Part shown: positions 44,988 to 54,138 of the stretch, one piece after another | Layout of the letters: each line of letters begins with the position of its first letter | Position numbering within the stretch: the first letter of the stretch is position 1 | From: RHKX01 sp963784885 | Lineage (GTDB): Bacteria; Actinomycetota; Thermoleophilia; Solirubrobacterales; 70-9 | Assembly: GCA_963784885.1 (NCBI GenBank) | Contig: CAWATA010000005.1 | Coordinates: forward strand, 1 to 64,000 | DNA: 64,000 nucleotides | Direction of reading: 5' to 3' | The notes under the pieces: generated by a model | Database searches by the model: none | What the model was told of the DNA's origin: nothing | Seen by the model: the letters and a program-made list of their open reading frames with translations, nothing else | Program-made: the position numbers and the translations under genes

Positions 44988-45881
44988 ATGAAGCTTGCGT
45001 ACTGGCCCGGCTGCGTCTCCCGCGGCTTCACGCCCGAGCTGCACGGCTCGATGGCGCTCACGGCCGAGGCCCTCGGCATCGAGCTCGTGACGCTCGACCG
45101 AGCCAACTGCTGCGGCGCCGGCGTCATCGCCGAGCACAACCAGGAGCTCGCCGACACCCTGAACGCGCGGACCTTCGCGCTCGCTCAGGAGACCGGTCTC
45201 TCGATGATGAACATCTGCTCGACCTGCCAGGGCGCTCAGTCCGAGTGCCAGGAGCGGCTCGACGCGGATTCCGCCTATCGCGCCCACATCAACGACACGC
45301 TGAGCGGCGAGGGCCTCGCCTACTCCAAGGACGCGAACGGGTTCACGAACAAGAACTTCCTCTGGCTGCTGGTCGAGGACTACGGCCTCGACAAGCTCGC
45401 CGAGAAGGTCAAGCGGCCGCTCGCGGGCCTGCGGGTCGGCCCGTTCTATGGCTGCTACGTGCTGCGCCCGAAGACGCGGCTCGGCTACGACGAGTTCCCC
45501 GACCGCGATCTCTACCTCGAGCAGGTCATCGAAGTGCTCGGCGGCCAGGTCGTCGACTACGACGGTGCCCGTCGCTGTTGCGGCTTCCCGGTCATCACGA
45601 TGAACAAGGAGACGTCGCTGACGCAGGCGGGCACCCACGTCGGCGATGCGATCGATGCCGGCGCGGACTGCCTCGTCACGCCGTGTCCGCTCTGCCACCT
45701 CAATCTCGACATGCAGCAGCCGGAGGCGGCGAAGGTCGTCGGCCGCGACCTCGGCCTCGCGGTTCTGCACCTGCCGCAGCTCGTCGGCCTGGCGCTCGGG
45801 TTCGACCCCAAGCAGCTCGGCATGCCGAAGCACATCGCCTCGACGGTCACAGTCGAGGACCGGGTCGCGGCACTGGCGTAG
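44988..45881 (+). CDS. HdrB/SdhE-like CCG-domain subunit of a non-classical succinate dehydrogenase
   Basis: The 297-residue protein has two CCG-type cysteine-rich domains: YWPGCVSRGF with RANCCGAG and CSTCQGA, and FYGCYVLRP with RRCCGFP and TPCPLCHLNLD. Each can bind a [4Fe-4S]-type cluster, as in heterodisulfide reductase subunit B and in SdhE of class E complexes. Such a subunit replaces the heme b membrane anchor. It is encoded 22 bases after sdhB, which supports one complex. Confidence 0.85.
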   Translation: MKLAYWPGCVSRGFTPELHGSMALTAEALGIELVTLDRANCCGAGVIAEHNQELADTLNARTFALAQETGLSMMNICSTCQGAQSECQERLDADSAYRAHINDTLSGEGLAYSKDANGFTNKNFLWLLVEDYGLDKLAEKVKRPLAGLRVGPFYGCYVLRPKTRLGYDEFPDRDLYLEQVIEVLGGQVVDYDGARRCCGFPVITMNKETSLTQAGTHVGDAIDAGADCLVTPCPLCHLNLDMQQPEAAKVVGRDLGLAVLHLPQLVGLALGFDPKQLGMPKHIASTVTVEDRVAALA

Positions 45882-46063
45882 GAGATAACTCCGGCGGAAT
45901 GCTCCGCTGCGCGTCCGCTTCCGCCGGTCGGCGCGGTCGTAGGGGGCGGGATGACATAGGTGGCCGGCCCAGCCGAAGGAGTCCGACACGGAGCTTCCAC
46001 GGCGGGAGACACAAACCGCGCCTGCCGGGGAGACCGGACGCGCAGCGGAGGATCTCCCCGGGT

Positions 46064-46384
46064 TTACTTCTTCGGAACCACCGCGTCGAAGCCGCCGCTG
46101 TCGTCGGTCAGCGTCACCTTCACCGTCACCTCGTCGCCGTTCGGCGCGGTCAGGACGCAGTCGAACTCGTTGCCCTCCTTCACCTCCTGATCGTCGGGGC
46201 ACGAGGTGCTGACGCCGGCGGGGTCGACGCCGGCGTCCTCGGACAGCAGTTCGGTCAGCTGCTGCTCGAGGTCCGCGTTGTCGATCGTGTCGGTCCCGCC
46301 GACCGAGAAGCCGCAGCCGGCCGTGGCGACGGCGAGCGTCCCCGTGGCGATCACGGCGGTCAGTGTCATCTTGAACTTGGGCAT
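46064..46384 (-). CDS. DUF4333 lipoprotein
   Basis: The 106-residue protein has a signal sequence with lipobox TAGC (MTLTAVIATGTLAVATAGC) and a DUF4333 domain: LEQQLTELLSED, STSCPDDQEVKEGNEFDCVLT and EVTVKVTLTDDSG. Two cysteines in the mature part are typical of the family and probably form a disulfide. AAGGAG is eight bases before the ATG. Function unknown. Confidence 0.85.
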   Translation of the reverse strand: MPKFKMTLTAVIATGTLAVATAGCGFSVGGTDTIDNADLEQQLTELLSEDAGVDPAGVSTSCPDDQEVKEGNEFDCVLTAPNGDEVTVKVTLTDDSGGFDAVVPKK

Positions 46385-46493
46385 CGTCGTCTCCTTCGGT
46401 CTCGGACTTGAACTATCGGCATCCTTCCCGTCCGCCCCGACCGGGGCGGCGCCGATGCCATCGAGGGAACCCCCAGACCCCCGCCCCAATGTT

Positions 46494-48869
46494 TCAGCCG
46501 CCGCCGGCCCGGTACCAGTCCACGTACTTGCCGCAGGTCTGGCGAACCGGGATCCGCTCGACGGCACCGGGATCGAGTGGCGTGGCGGTCAGCGATCGCA
46601 GGTGTGCCTCGTTGGGGGCGCGCAGCAGCCGGCCGACCGGATTCGGCGGCTGGGGTTCGACGGTGACCTCGGCATCGACGGGCTCGTCGACCCGAACCTC
46701 GGCGACCGGGAAGGTCGGCGTCTCGCCGCGGAAGTCGAGGTTTGCGGTGGTGGTGGTGTCGAGCCCGAGCGCGGGGGAAGTGATGTCGAGCGGGCGGCGG
46801 CTGTCGTACTCGAGCGAGATCAGCCACCTCCCCGCCTCCGGGATCTCGATCTTCATCGTGGCGGGGGCACCGTCGGTGGCCGTGTCTGAGGGCGTCCAGC
46901 CGTCGGGCCCGGCGAGGACTGGCTTCGTGTTCCAGACCAGCGCCGTGCCCCTCCCCCGCGCGATCGCCCGCTGCTCGGGGTCGGTGCAGTCGAGCACGAC
47001 GCCGGGAGCGGTTCCCTCGTCCAGGGTGCGGCGCCTGCCGGTGCGACCCGTGTTCTCGTAGAGCACGTAGTCGGGGGTCCGCTTGACCTCACGGAAGCGC
47101 GGCGGCACCCCCGAGGCGGGACCGCCCGTCGTTGCGAGGATGTAGCGGAAGCTGTCGAGCGTCGCCGGGAAGACCGCGTCGACGTCGAACTTCTCGCCGC
47201 CGCCCTCCCCCTTCTTGAACCTCGGCCGCGCATCCTCGACGTCGTAGAAGTTGGTGACGATCCCGGTGACTTCTCCGGAGCCGCGAAGCTCCCAGCCGAT
47301 GAAGTCGTCGCGGCCGAGGAAGAGGACCGGCTCACCCTCGACGAGCGCCTGGAACGTCTCGAGCTGGGAGGCGTGCGAGTCGGGACCGACGGGCGCGTTG
47401 CGGATGACTAGGAAGCTCGAGCCGGCCGCGGCGAGGATCAGGACCGCGCCGAGTGCCAGGGCGGGCCCGCGCTCGGCGAGCGTCCCGCGCAGCGCGATCG
47501 CCATGACCACCGGCGCAAGGATCGCGAGCGCCTTCGCGGCGATGTAGGGGCTGCTGAAGATCGCGGCGAGGATGTACACGCCGGCCATCGCGACGAGCAG
47601 GGCCGGCAGCACCCAGCTGCGTTCGCGCCGCTCGCGGATCAGGCCGAGCACGAGCGCCACGAATCCGATCAAAGCTCCGACGTAGAAGGCGATCGCCGGC
47701 GCGCCGGCGGAGGTCGGGGTGGCGTCGAATTCCCCGGCCGGCCAGACGCCGAGCGCTTCGAGCGGCGAGAGCGCCTGCGCGAGGTTCCCGAGGTCCGAGC
47801 CGAAGCGGTCGGGGTTGAGCGCCGACAGTCGGCTGAAGTCGGCGATCCGGCTCCACTCTCCGGCGGTCGCCACGGCGACCACCAGCAACAGCCCGAGCAG
47901 ATAGGGCGCGAGCCTGCGGAGCCAGTCCTCGGGAAGCTCGGGCCGCGGCTTGACCAGAAGCCAGCGAGCGGCCACGAGGACGACGCCGACGGCCCCGATC
48001 CAGAGCAGACCGGGAAGGCTGTAGTTGAAGACCGATGCCGCGGCGATGACGGCGACCGGCAGCACCCGGCGGAACGCATGCACGGGCCCGGCGGGAGCGG
48101 TCGCAGCGGTTTCATCGAGCGGCGTTCGCATATCGATCAGAGCCGCGAGCGACAGCGCGAAACCGATCAGCAACATCGCCTGCAGCGGTTCCTTGAAGGC
48201 GCCCTGGGTCAGGTAGGCGGCCCCGAGATAGGTGAGGGCGACGAGCGATGCGCCGACGACCAGGCGCAGCCGGCTCATCCTTCCGAGCAACCCGATCGCG
48301 AGCAGCCCGAACAGCGGAGCGAGCGCCATCGTGAAGCCCGCGAAGACGTCGACGAGATCGGCGTCGGCGCCGCGGGCGGCGGCCGCGACGATCGCGTGCG
48401 GGCCGATCGGGTAGCCGCCCTTGATGAAGCTCGGCACCGCGCCCGCGTAGTCGCTCACGTAGTCGGCGATGATCAGGTGCGAGGCCATGTCGTCGTTGAC
48501 GAGGCCGACCCCGAGGATCCCGACGAAACCTGCAATCGCGAACGGCAGCGAGGCGGCGAGGATGGTGATGAAGACGACGGGGGCGCCGACCGCGGCGGCG
48601 TCGCGGCGGCCTCCGGATCGCGGCCACGACCAGACTGCCGCCACGAGCGTGAGGGCTGCGAGGACGATCGCCGCGGTCGTCGCGTGACCGGGGAGCCGGA
48701 TCGCCACCCCGGCGACGAGGAGCAGCACGGCGATCCCGTAGGCCGGCGCGAGCCAGCTGAAGGCGAGGCGCCGCTCGCGGTCGGCGCCGGCGGCTAGCGC
48801 CGCCAGCGCCTGGCCGAGGACGAGCGCCGCGACGAGGACGATGACGAGTGTTGCGTATGCGGCGATCAT
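46494..48869 (-). CDS. Large polytopic membrane protein with extracellular C-terminal domain
   Basis: The 791-residue protein has about 12-13 hydrophobic segments in the first 490 residues and a soluble C-terminal domain of about 300. The N-terminal part is like glycosyltransferase-type proteins: MIAAYATLVIVLVAALVLG, VGLVNDDMASHLIIADYVSDY (acidic loop after a helix) and YPIGPHAIVAA. The C-terminal part contains LFLGRDDFIGWELRG and FKKGEGGGEKFDVDAVFP. A polyprenyl-sugar transferase role is plausible. Relation to the upstream lipoprotein is not shown. Confidence 0.65.
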   Translation of the reverse strand: MIAAYATLVIVLVAALVLGQALAALAAGADRERRLAFSWLAPAYGIAVLLLVAGVAIRLPGHATTAAIVLAALTLVAAVWSWPRSGGRRDAAAVGAPVVFITILAASLPFAIAGFVGILGVGLVNDDMASHLIIADYVSDYAGAVPSFIKGGYPIGPHAIVAAAARGADADLVDVFAGFTMALAPLFGLLAIGLLGRMSRLRLVVGASLVALTYLGAAYLTQGAFKEPLQAMLLIGFALSLAALIDMRTPLDETAATAPAGPVHAFRRVLPVAVIAAASVFNYSLPGLLWIGAVGVVLVAARWLLVKPRPELPEDWLRRLAPYLLGLLLVVAVATAGEWSRIADFSRLSALNPDRFGSDLGNLAQALSPLEALGVWPAGEFDATPTSAGAPAIAFYVGALIGFVALVLGLIRERRERSWVLPALLVAMAGVYILAAIFSSPYIAAKALAILAPVVMAIALRGTLAERGPALALGAVLILAAAGSSFLVIRNAPVGPDSHASQLETFQALVEGEPVLFLGRDDFIGWELRGSGEVTGIVTNFYDVEDARPRFKKGEGGGEKFDVDAVFPATLDSFRYILATTGGPASGVPPRFREVKRTPDYVLYENTGRTGRRRTLDEGTAPGVVLDCTDPEQRAIARGRGTALVWNTKPVLAGPDGWTPSDTATDGAPATMKIEIPEAGRWLISLEYDSRRPLDITSPALGLDTTTTANLDFRGETPTFPVAEVRVDEPVDAEVTVEPQPPNPVGRLLRAPNEAHLRSLTATPLDPGAVERIPVRQTCGKYVDWYRAGGG

Positions 48870-48922
48870 CGGGCTGCTCCGGTCAGGCGAGCTCCACCGG
48901 CGGGATCACCGCTGCGGTTCCG

Positions 48923-49987
48923 TCAAACGGCATCCAGCGCGGGGTCGGGAACGCGGACGAGGTCGCGCGCGACGAGGACCTCCGCGACCTGCACTGCGTT
49001 GGTGGCGGCGCCCTTGCGGAGGTTGTCGCCGACGATCCAGAGGTTCAGGCAGCGCTCGTGTGAGGGGTCGCGGCGGATCCGCCCGACCAGGACCTCGTCG
49101 CGACCGGCGGCGGCCGTCGCCAGGGGGTAGATCCCCTCGGCCGGGTCGTCGAGGACGACGACGCCCGGAGCGGCGGCGAGCAGCTCGCGGCACACCTCGG
49201 GATCGAGGTCGTCGCGGGTCTGCAGGTTGACCGACTCCGAATGCGCGTTGAACACCGGGACGCGGGCGCAGGTCGCCGAGATCCCGACCTCGGTGCCGAA
49301 GCCGAGGATCTTCCTCGTCTCGGCCATCATCTTCCGCTCCTCGGTCGTGTAGTCGTCGGCGCCCATGAAGGTCTCGACCTGCGGCAGGACGTTGAAGGCG
49401 ATCCGGTGCGGATAGACGTGCGCCTCGGGCTCCTCGCCCGCGAGCACGGCGGCGGACTGAGAGCGGAGCTCCTCGATCGCCCGGTTACCGGTCCCCGAGA
49501 CCGACTGGTAGGTCGAGATGACGAGCCGCTCGATCCCGACCGCATCGAGGATCGGCTTCAGGGCGACGACCATCTGCATCGTCGAGCAGTTCGGGTTGGA
49601 GACGACGCCGCGATGGGAGTCGGCTGCCTCGGGATTGACCTCGCTGACGACGAGCGGGACCTGCTCGTGCATCCGCCAGAAGCTCGTGTTGTCGACGACG
49701 ACGGCGCCCGCCGCGACGATCCGCGGTGCCCACTCGGAGCTGACCGACCCGCCGGCGGAGGAGATGACCATGTCCAGCCCCGCGATCGACTCCTCGCCGA
49801 GCTCGCGAACCTCGATCTCGCCGCCCGCGAAGGGAAGCCGTCGGCCGGCCGAACGGGCCGACGCAAGCGGCACCACCTCGACGGCCGGGAAGTCGCGCTC
49901 GGCGAGGACGTCGAGGACGGTCGAGCCGACCGCCCCGGTGGCCCCGAGCACGCCGACCCGGAGGCCGGACGCGCCGGCGGCGCTCAT
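48923..49987 (-). CDS. asd: Aspartate-semialdehyde dehydrogenase
   Basis: The enzyme reduces aspartyl phosphate to the semialdehyde in the lysine/threonine/methionine/diaminopimelate pathway. The 354-residue protein has the NADP motif VGVLGATGAVGSTVLDVL, the active Cys in NPNCSTMQMVVALKPI, and the His in RVPVFNAHSESV. It starts inside the end of lysC (four-base overlap at 49984-49987), so the two steps are co-expressed. Confidence 0.95.
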   Translation of the reverse strand: MSAAGASGLRVGVLGATGAVGSTVLDVLAERDFPAVEVVPLASARSAGRRLPFAGGEIEVRELGEESIAGLDMVISSAGGSVSSEWAPRIVAAGAVVVDNTSFWRMHEQVPLVVSEVNPEAADSHRGVVSNPNCSTMQMVVALKPILDAVGIERLVISTYQSVSGTGNRAIEELRSQSAAVLAGEEPEAHVYPHRIAFNVLPQVETFMGADDYTTEERKMMAETRKILGFGTEVGISATCARVPVFNAHSESVNLQTRDDLDPEVCRELLAAAPGVVVLDDPAEGIYPLATAAAGRDEVLVGRIRRDPSHERCLNLWIVGDNLRKGAATNAVQVAEVLVARDLVRVPDPALDAV

Positions 49988-51318
49988 CGGCTTCCGGCGC
50001 GAGCCTTGTGCTCGCCGGTCGAGTCCTCTTCGTGGACCGTGTCCGCCCCGAGCTCGAACGCCGCGTGCAGTGCACGAACGGCGTCGTCGACGCGATCGGC
50101 GGCGATCACGCAGGAGATCTTGATCGGCGACGTCGAGATCATCTCGATGTTGATGCCCTCGTCGCCGAGGACCTTGAAGACCTTCGCGGCGACCCCGGGG
50201 TGGCTGCGCATGCCGGCGCCGATGATCGAGACCTTGCCGATCTGAACGTCGGTGAGGATCTCACCGGAGCTCATTCCGTTCTCGCCCTCGATCGCTCTGA
50301 CGGCGGTGTCGAGGTCGTCGCGGGGAACCGTGAAGGACAGATCGGCTCCATGCTCGGTCGAGACCGGCTCGTTCTGGATGATCACGTCGACGTTCACGTT
50401 CGCTTCGGCGAGCGCCGTGAAGATCCGTCCCGCCATGCCCGGCTCGTTGCGGACCCCGGCCAGGGTTACGCGCGCCTCCTCGGCGGAGTGTGTGACTGCT
50501 GTGACGAAAGGGTTCTCCAAGGTCTCGTCCTCTGCGATGACGAGGGTACCGGTGCCCTGCTCGAACGAGGATCTGCAGTGGATCCTGACGCCGTGGTTGC
50601 GTGCGTACTCGACGCTGCGCAGCTGCAACACCCGGGCGCCCGAGGCAGCCATCTCGAGCATCTCCTCGAACGAGACGACCGCCAGCTTGCGGGCGTCGGA
50701 CACGACCCGCGGATCAGCGCTGAAGACACCGGCGACGTCGGTGTAGATCTCGCAGACGGAGGCACCGAGGGCGGCGGCGAGCGCCACCGCGGTCGTATCC
50801 GAGCCGCCGCGTCCGAGCGTGGTCACGTCCTTGGAGTCGGTCGATACGCCCTGGAAGCCGGCGACCAGGACTATGTTGTCCTGCTCGAGCGCCTGCTCGA
50901 TCCGGCCGGCGCGGACGTCGACGATCCGCGCCTTGGTGTGCGAGGAGTCGGTCACGATCCCGGCCTGCGAGCCGGTCAGCGAGATCGCCTGGTGGCCGAG
51001 GTCCCAGATCGCCATCGCGCAGAGCGCGCACGAGATCCGCTCGCCGGTCGACAGCAACATGTCCATCTCGCGCGGGCTCGGCCGCTCGGAGATCTCGGCG
51101 GCCATCGTCAGCAACTCGTCGGTGGTCTTGCCGCGGGCGGAGAGAACCGCGACGACCTTGTTGCCGCGCTCGCGCTCAGCGACGATCCGCGCGGCCGCGC
51201 GTTTCAGGTCATCGGGCCCGGCGACCGAGGTGCCGCCGAACTTCATCACGACGGTCTCGCCCCCGGAGCCGACTCCGGGGGTGCTCACCGCGGCTTCCAG
51301 CTTCGCCGACTCAGCCAT
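49984..51318 (-). CDS. lysC: Aspartate kinase
   Basis: The 444-residue protein catalyses the first step of the aspartate family pathway. The start MAESAKLEAAVSTPG is followed by the kinase signature VVMKFGGTSVAGPDDLKRAA, then the segment GRGGSDTTAVALAAALGA and two C-terminal ACT domains (VTLAGVRNEPGMAGRIFTAL and VSIIGAGMRSHPGVAAKVFKVL) that bind lysine/threonine for feedback. Unlike corynebacteria there is no sign of the internal beta-subunit start being separate. Confidence 0.94.
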   Translation of the reverse strand: MAESAKLEAAVSTPGVGSGGETVVMKFGGTSVAGPDDLKRAAARIVAERERGNKVVAVLSARGKTTDELLTMAAEISERPSPREMDMLLSTGERISCALCAMAIWDLGHQAISLTGSQAGIVTDSSHTKARIVDVRAGRIEQALEQDNIVLVAGFQGVSTDSKDVTTLGRGGSDTTAVALAAALGASVCEIYTDVAGVFSADPRVVSDARKLAVVSFEEMLEMAASGARVLQLRSVEYARNHGVRIHCRSSFEQGTGTLVIAEDETLENPFVTAVTHSAEEARVTLAGVRNEPGMAGRIFTALAEANVNVDVIIQNEPVSTEHGADLSFTVPRDDLDTAVRAIEGENGMSSGEILTDVQIGKVSIIGAGMRSHPGVAAKVFKVLGDEGINIEMISTSPIKISCVIAADRVDDAVRALHAAFELGADTVHEEDSTGEHKARAGSR

Positions 51319-51361
51319 GGCGGCTCAGGATAGAGCCAGCCGCCGTTGCGACCGTCGACGC

Positions 51362-51952
51362 TCAGACGTTGCGGCGGCCGGTCAGCGCGCGGCCGAGCGT
51401 GACCTCGTCGGCGTGCTCGAGGTCCGCGCCGACGGGGAGGCCGCTGGCGAGGCGGGTCAGGGTGACGCGGCCGCGGAGCCGCTCGCCGATGTGGTGGGCG
51501 GTCGCCTCGCCGGTGGTAGTCGGGTTGGTTGCGATCACGACCTCCTCGACGCCGCCGGCGCCGACCCGCGAGACGAGCTCCTCGATCTTCAGGTCGGAGG
51601 GGTCGATGCCGTCGATCGGCGAGAGGGCTCCGCCGAGTACGTGGTAGAGGCCGCGATACTCGCCGGTGCGCTCGATCGGGATCACGTCCTGGGGCTCCTC
51701 GACGACGCAGATCATCTCCCGGCTCCGGCGCGGGTCCGAGCAGACCTCGCAGATCGGCCCCTCGGCGAGGTTGAAGCAGGTCTCGCAGAGGCCGATCTGC
51801 TCCTTCACCTCCCGGATCGCCGCGGCGAGCGCGAACGCGTCCTCATCGCTCGAGCGGAGGATGTGGAACGCCAGCCGCTGGGCGGTCCGGCGACCGATCC
51901 CGGGAAGCTTCCCGAGCTCGGCGATCAAACGGTCGACGGGAGCGGGGTGCAA
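51362..51952 (-). CDS. recR: Recombination protein RecR
   Basis: RecR loads RecA at gaps together with RecO. The 196-residue protein has the helix-hairpin-helix LGKLPGIGRRTAQRLAFHI, the Cys4 zinc finger (CETCFNLAEGPICEVC) and the Toprim domain (MICVVEEPQDVIPIE, ATNPTTTGEATAHHI). It begins with TTG immediately after the TAG of ybaB, so it depends on coupling with that gene. Confidence 0.94.
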   Translation of the reverse strand: MHPAPVDRLIAELGKLPGIGRRTAQRLAFHILRSSDEDAFALAAAIREVKEQIGLCETCFNLAEGPICEVCSDPRRSREMICVVEEPQDVIPIERTGEYRGLYHVLGGALSPIDGIDPSDLKIEELVSRVGAGGVEEVVIATNPTTTGEATAHHIGERLRGRVTLTRLASGLPVGADLEHADEVTLGRALTGRRNV

Positions 51953-52306
51953 CTACATGCCCGGAAGGCCGCCGAGACCGCCGAGACCGCCGGCGACCCC
52001 GCCCATCTTCGACTCGGCCCGCTCCTGCGCGGCGCGGATTCCCTCGTTGACAGCGGCGAGGACCATGTCCTGCAGCATCTCGACGTCCTCGGGGTCGACG
52101 GCGTCGGGGTCGATGACGATCTCCTGCACGGCGAGGTCGCCACTGACCTTGACCTTCACCATCCCGCCGCCGGCGCTCGCTTCGACGATCTCGTCCTTCA
52201 GCTCCTCCTGCACCTTCGCCATGTCGGCCTGCATCTGCTGGGCCTGCTTCATCAGCGCGCCCATATCGAGGCCGCCCGGTCCGCCGGGCATCCGTCCTCT
52301 TGCCAT
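51953..52306 (-). CDS. ybaB: YbaB/EbfC nucleoid-associated protein
   Basis: The 117-residue protein has the YbaB core: MKQAQQMQADMAKVQEELKD, then VEASAGGGMVKVKVSGDL and VDPEDVEMLQDMVLAAVNEG. It forms dimers on DNA. The Gly-rich ends (MPGGPGGLDMG and GGLGGLGGLPGM) are longer than in E. coli. The gene is between dnaX and recR, the classical order, with a one-base overlap to dnaX. Confidence 0.94.
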   Translation of the reverse strand: MARGRMPGGPGGLDMGALMKQAQQMQADMAKVQEELKDEIVEASAGGGMVKVKVSGDLAVQEIVIDPDAVDPEDVEMLQDMVLAAVNEGIRAAQERAESKMGGVAGGLGGLGGLPGM

Positions 52307-54090
52307 CAGCTCGTCTCCTCCATCGGTTTGTCTGGTGCGTCGTCGACGACGACCTCGGCATCGAACTCGGCGATGAACCTCTCGACGAGCTCGTTCTCGC
52401 CGGTCGCGGCCTCCGCCTCTCCGGCAGGCTGCGGCTCGGGCGCCAGGTCGGAATCGAGCATCGTGTAGACGGGTCGCAGCGGCGTGCCGAGAACGGCGAG
52501 GATCGCCTCCGCGACGAGCTCGCGGTTGTCCTTGTCGTCGGCCTTGCGGCGGTTGAACGCCGAGCCGGGCGGGAAGGCGATCGTCACCGTGCCGTCGTCG
52601 ACCTCGACGGGTCGTGCGATCCCGACGACCGCCGAGAGCATCCCCGCCCCGTCCTGACGCATCTGCTCGAGGATGCCGGGCCAGAGCTCGACCACCCGCT
52701 CGAGCCCGGGGTCCGCCGCCGGTTCGCGCGCATCGGCCGCCACCGGGGCGGGGCGCGCGGGCGGGGCGGCCGGCGCCGGGTCCGGCGCATTCGCCGCCTC
52801 GGGCGCCGGGTCCGGCGCGGGCGATTCCGTCGCGACCGGCGCGGCGGCGGCCACCGGCCCGGTGTCGGGTGCCCGAGGCGGTGACGCCGCCGGGGCGGCT
52901 GCCGGCGCCGTGGCGGGCTCGGCCGCCGGCGCGGGGCCGGGCCCCGCCAGTGCCGCCTCGAGCCGTTCGATCCGCTGGTTGAGGGCGGCGCGCGAGGGAT
53001 CGATCTCGGGCTTCGCCGATCGCAGCAGCGCGAGCTCGACGGACATCCGGGCCTCGTCGCCCTCGCGAATCGCGGTCAGCGCCGCGGAGAGCTCGTCGAT
53101 CGCCCGGACCAGCGCGACCTCGCCGAGCCGGTTGGCCTGGTCGGAGATCCGCGCCTCCTGGCCGGCGACGACGAGGAAGTGGTCGGGGATCTCGCCGAGG
53201 GTCGCGACGACCAGGAGCTGGCGCAGGTGCGCGATCAGGTCCGCGGCGAAGCGGGCCGGATCGTGGCCGGCACGGGAGATCGCGGCACTGACCCGGAGCG
53301 CCTCGGCACCGTCACCGGCGGCGATCGCTTCCGACGCGCGGAATGTCAGCTCGGAGTCGGCGACTCCGAGGACGGCGAGGACGTCATCGGTCGCGATCTC
53401 GTTGCCGCTGTAGGCGACGAGCTGATCGAGGGTCCCGAGCGCGTCGCGGAAGCTGCCGTTGGCCGCGCGGGCGATCGCACCGACCGCGCCGTCGTCGATC
53501 CCGATCGACTCCGCCGCGGCGGCGCGCCGGAGGACGATGGCGATCTCGTCCGGGGACGGACGGCCGAAGTCGAAGCGCTGGCAACGGTCGACGATCGTCG
53601 GCATCACCTTGTGGGCCTCCGTCGTCGCGAGGACGAAGACCGTGTTCGGCGGCGGCTCCTCGAGCGTCTTCAGGAAGGCGTTCCACGCCTCGCGCGTGAG
53701 CATGTGGGCCTCGTCGAGGATGTAGACCTTCCAGGTCCCCTCCGGGGGCGCGTATCCGACCCGCTCGCGGAGCTCGCGGATGTCGTCGACCGAGCGGTTC
53801 GAGGCGGCGTCCATCTCGATCACGTCCATCGAGTTGCCGGCCGCGATCGCCACGCACGAGTCGCAGACCCCGCACGGCTCGAGCGTCGGACCCTCGGCGC
53901 AGTTCAGTGACCGGGCGAGGATCTTGGCCATCGAGGTCTTGCCGGTGCCGCGCGAGCCGACGAACAGGTAGGCATGGTGGACGCGGTCGCGTTCGATCGC
54001 GTTGCTGAGGGTCCGGACGACGTGCTCCTGACCGACGACGTCGGCGAACGACTGCGGTCGATGACGGCGATAGAGGGACTGCTCGGCCAC
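52306..54090 (-). CDS. dnaX: DNA polymerase III subunit gamma/tau
   Basis: The clamp loader ATPase has 594 residues. The N-terminal AAA+ module has Walker A GSRGTGKTS, the zinc site C-x8-C-x2-C-x2-C (CAEGPTLEPCGVCDSC), Walker B VYILDEAHMLT and the sensor motif LATTEAHKVMPTIVDRCQ. A 100-residue Ala/Pro-rich linker (about 395-475) leads to a C-terminal tau-like domain. No frameshift-type slippery run (A6G) for a short gamma form is seen. Confidence 0.95.
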   Translation of the reverse strand: MAEQSLYRRHRPQSFADVVGQEHVVRTLSNAIERDRVHHAYLFVGSRGTGKTSMAKILARSLNCAEGPTLEPCGVCDSCVAIAAGNSMDVIEMDAASNRSVDDIRELRERVGYAPPEGTWKVYILDEAHMLTREAWNAFLKTLEEPPPNTVFVLATTEAHKVMPTIVDRCQRFDFGRPSPDEIAIVLRRAAAAESIGIDDGAVGAIARAANGSFRDALGTLDQLVAYSGNEIATDDVLAVLGVADSELTFRASEAIAAGDGAEALRVSAAISRAGHDPARFAADLIAHLRQLLVVATLGEIPDHFLVVAGQEARISDQANRLGEVALVRAIDELSAALTAIREGDEARMSVELALLRSAKPEIDPSRAALNQRIERLEAALAGPGPAPAAEPATAPAAAPAASPPRAPDTGPVAAAAPVATESPAPDPAPEAANAPDPAPAAPPARPAPVAADAREPAADPGLERVVELWPGILEQMRQDGAGMLSAVVGIARPVEVDDGTVTIAFPPGSAFNRRKADDKDNRELVAEAILAVLGTPLRPVYTMLDSDLAPEPQPAGEAEAATGENELVERFIAEFDAEVVVDDAPDKPMEETS

Positions 54091-54138
54091 GAGCGATCAG
54101 TCTAGACGCGCCGCCCACCTAGACTCCCGCGCCCGCCC

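Noticed and set aside
52740..52950. GCC/GGC-rich repeats inside dnaX as a regulatory repeat
   Set aside because: They encode the Ala/Pro-rich linker of the tau subunit, which is low-complexity in GC-rich genomes.
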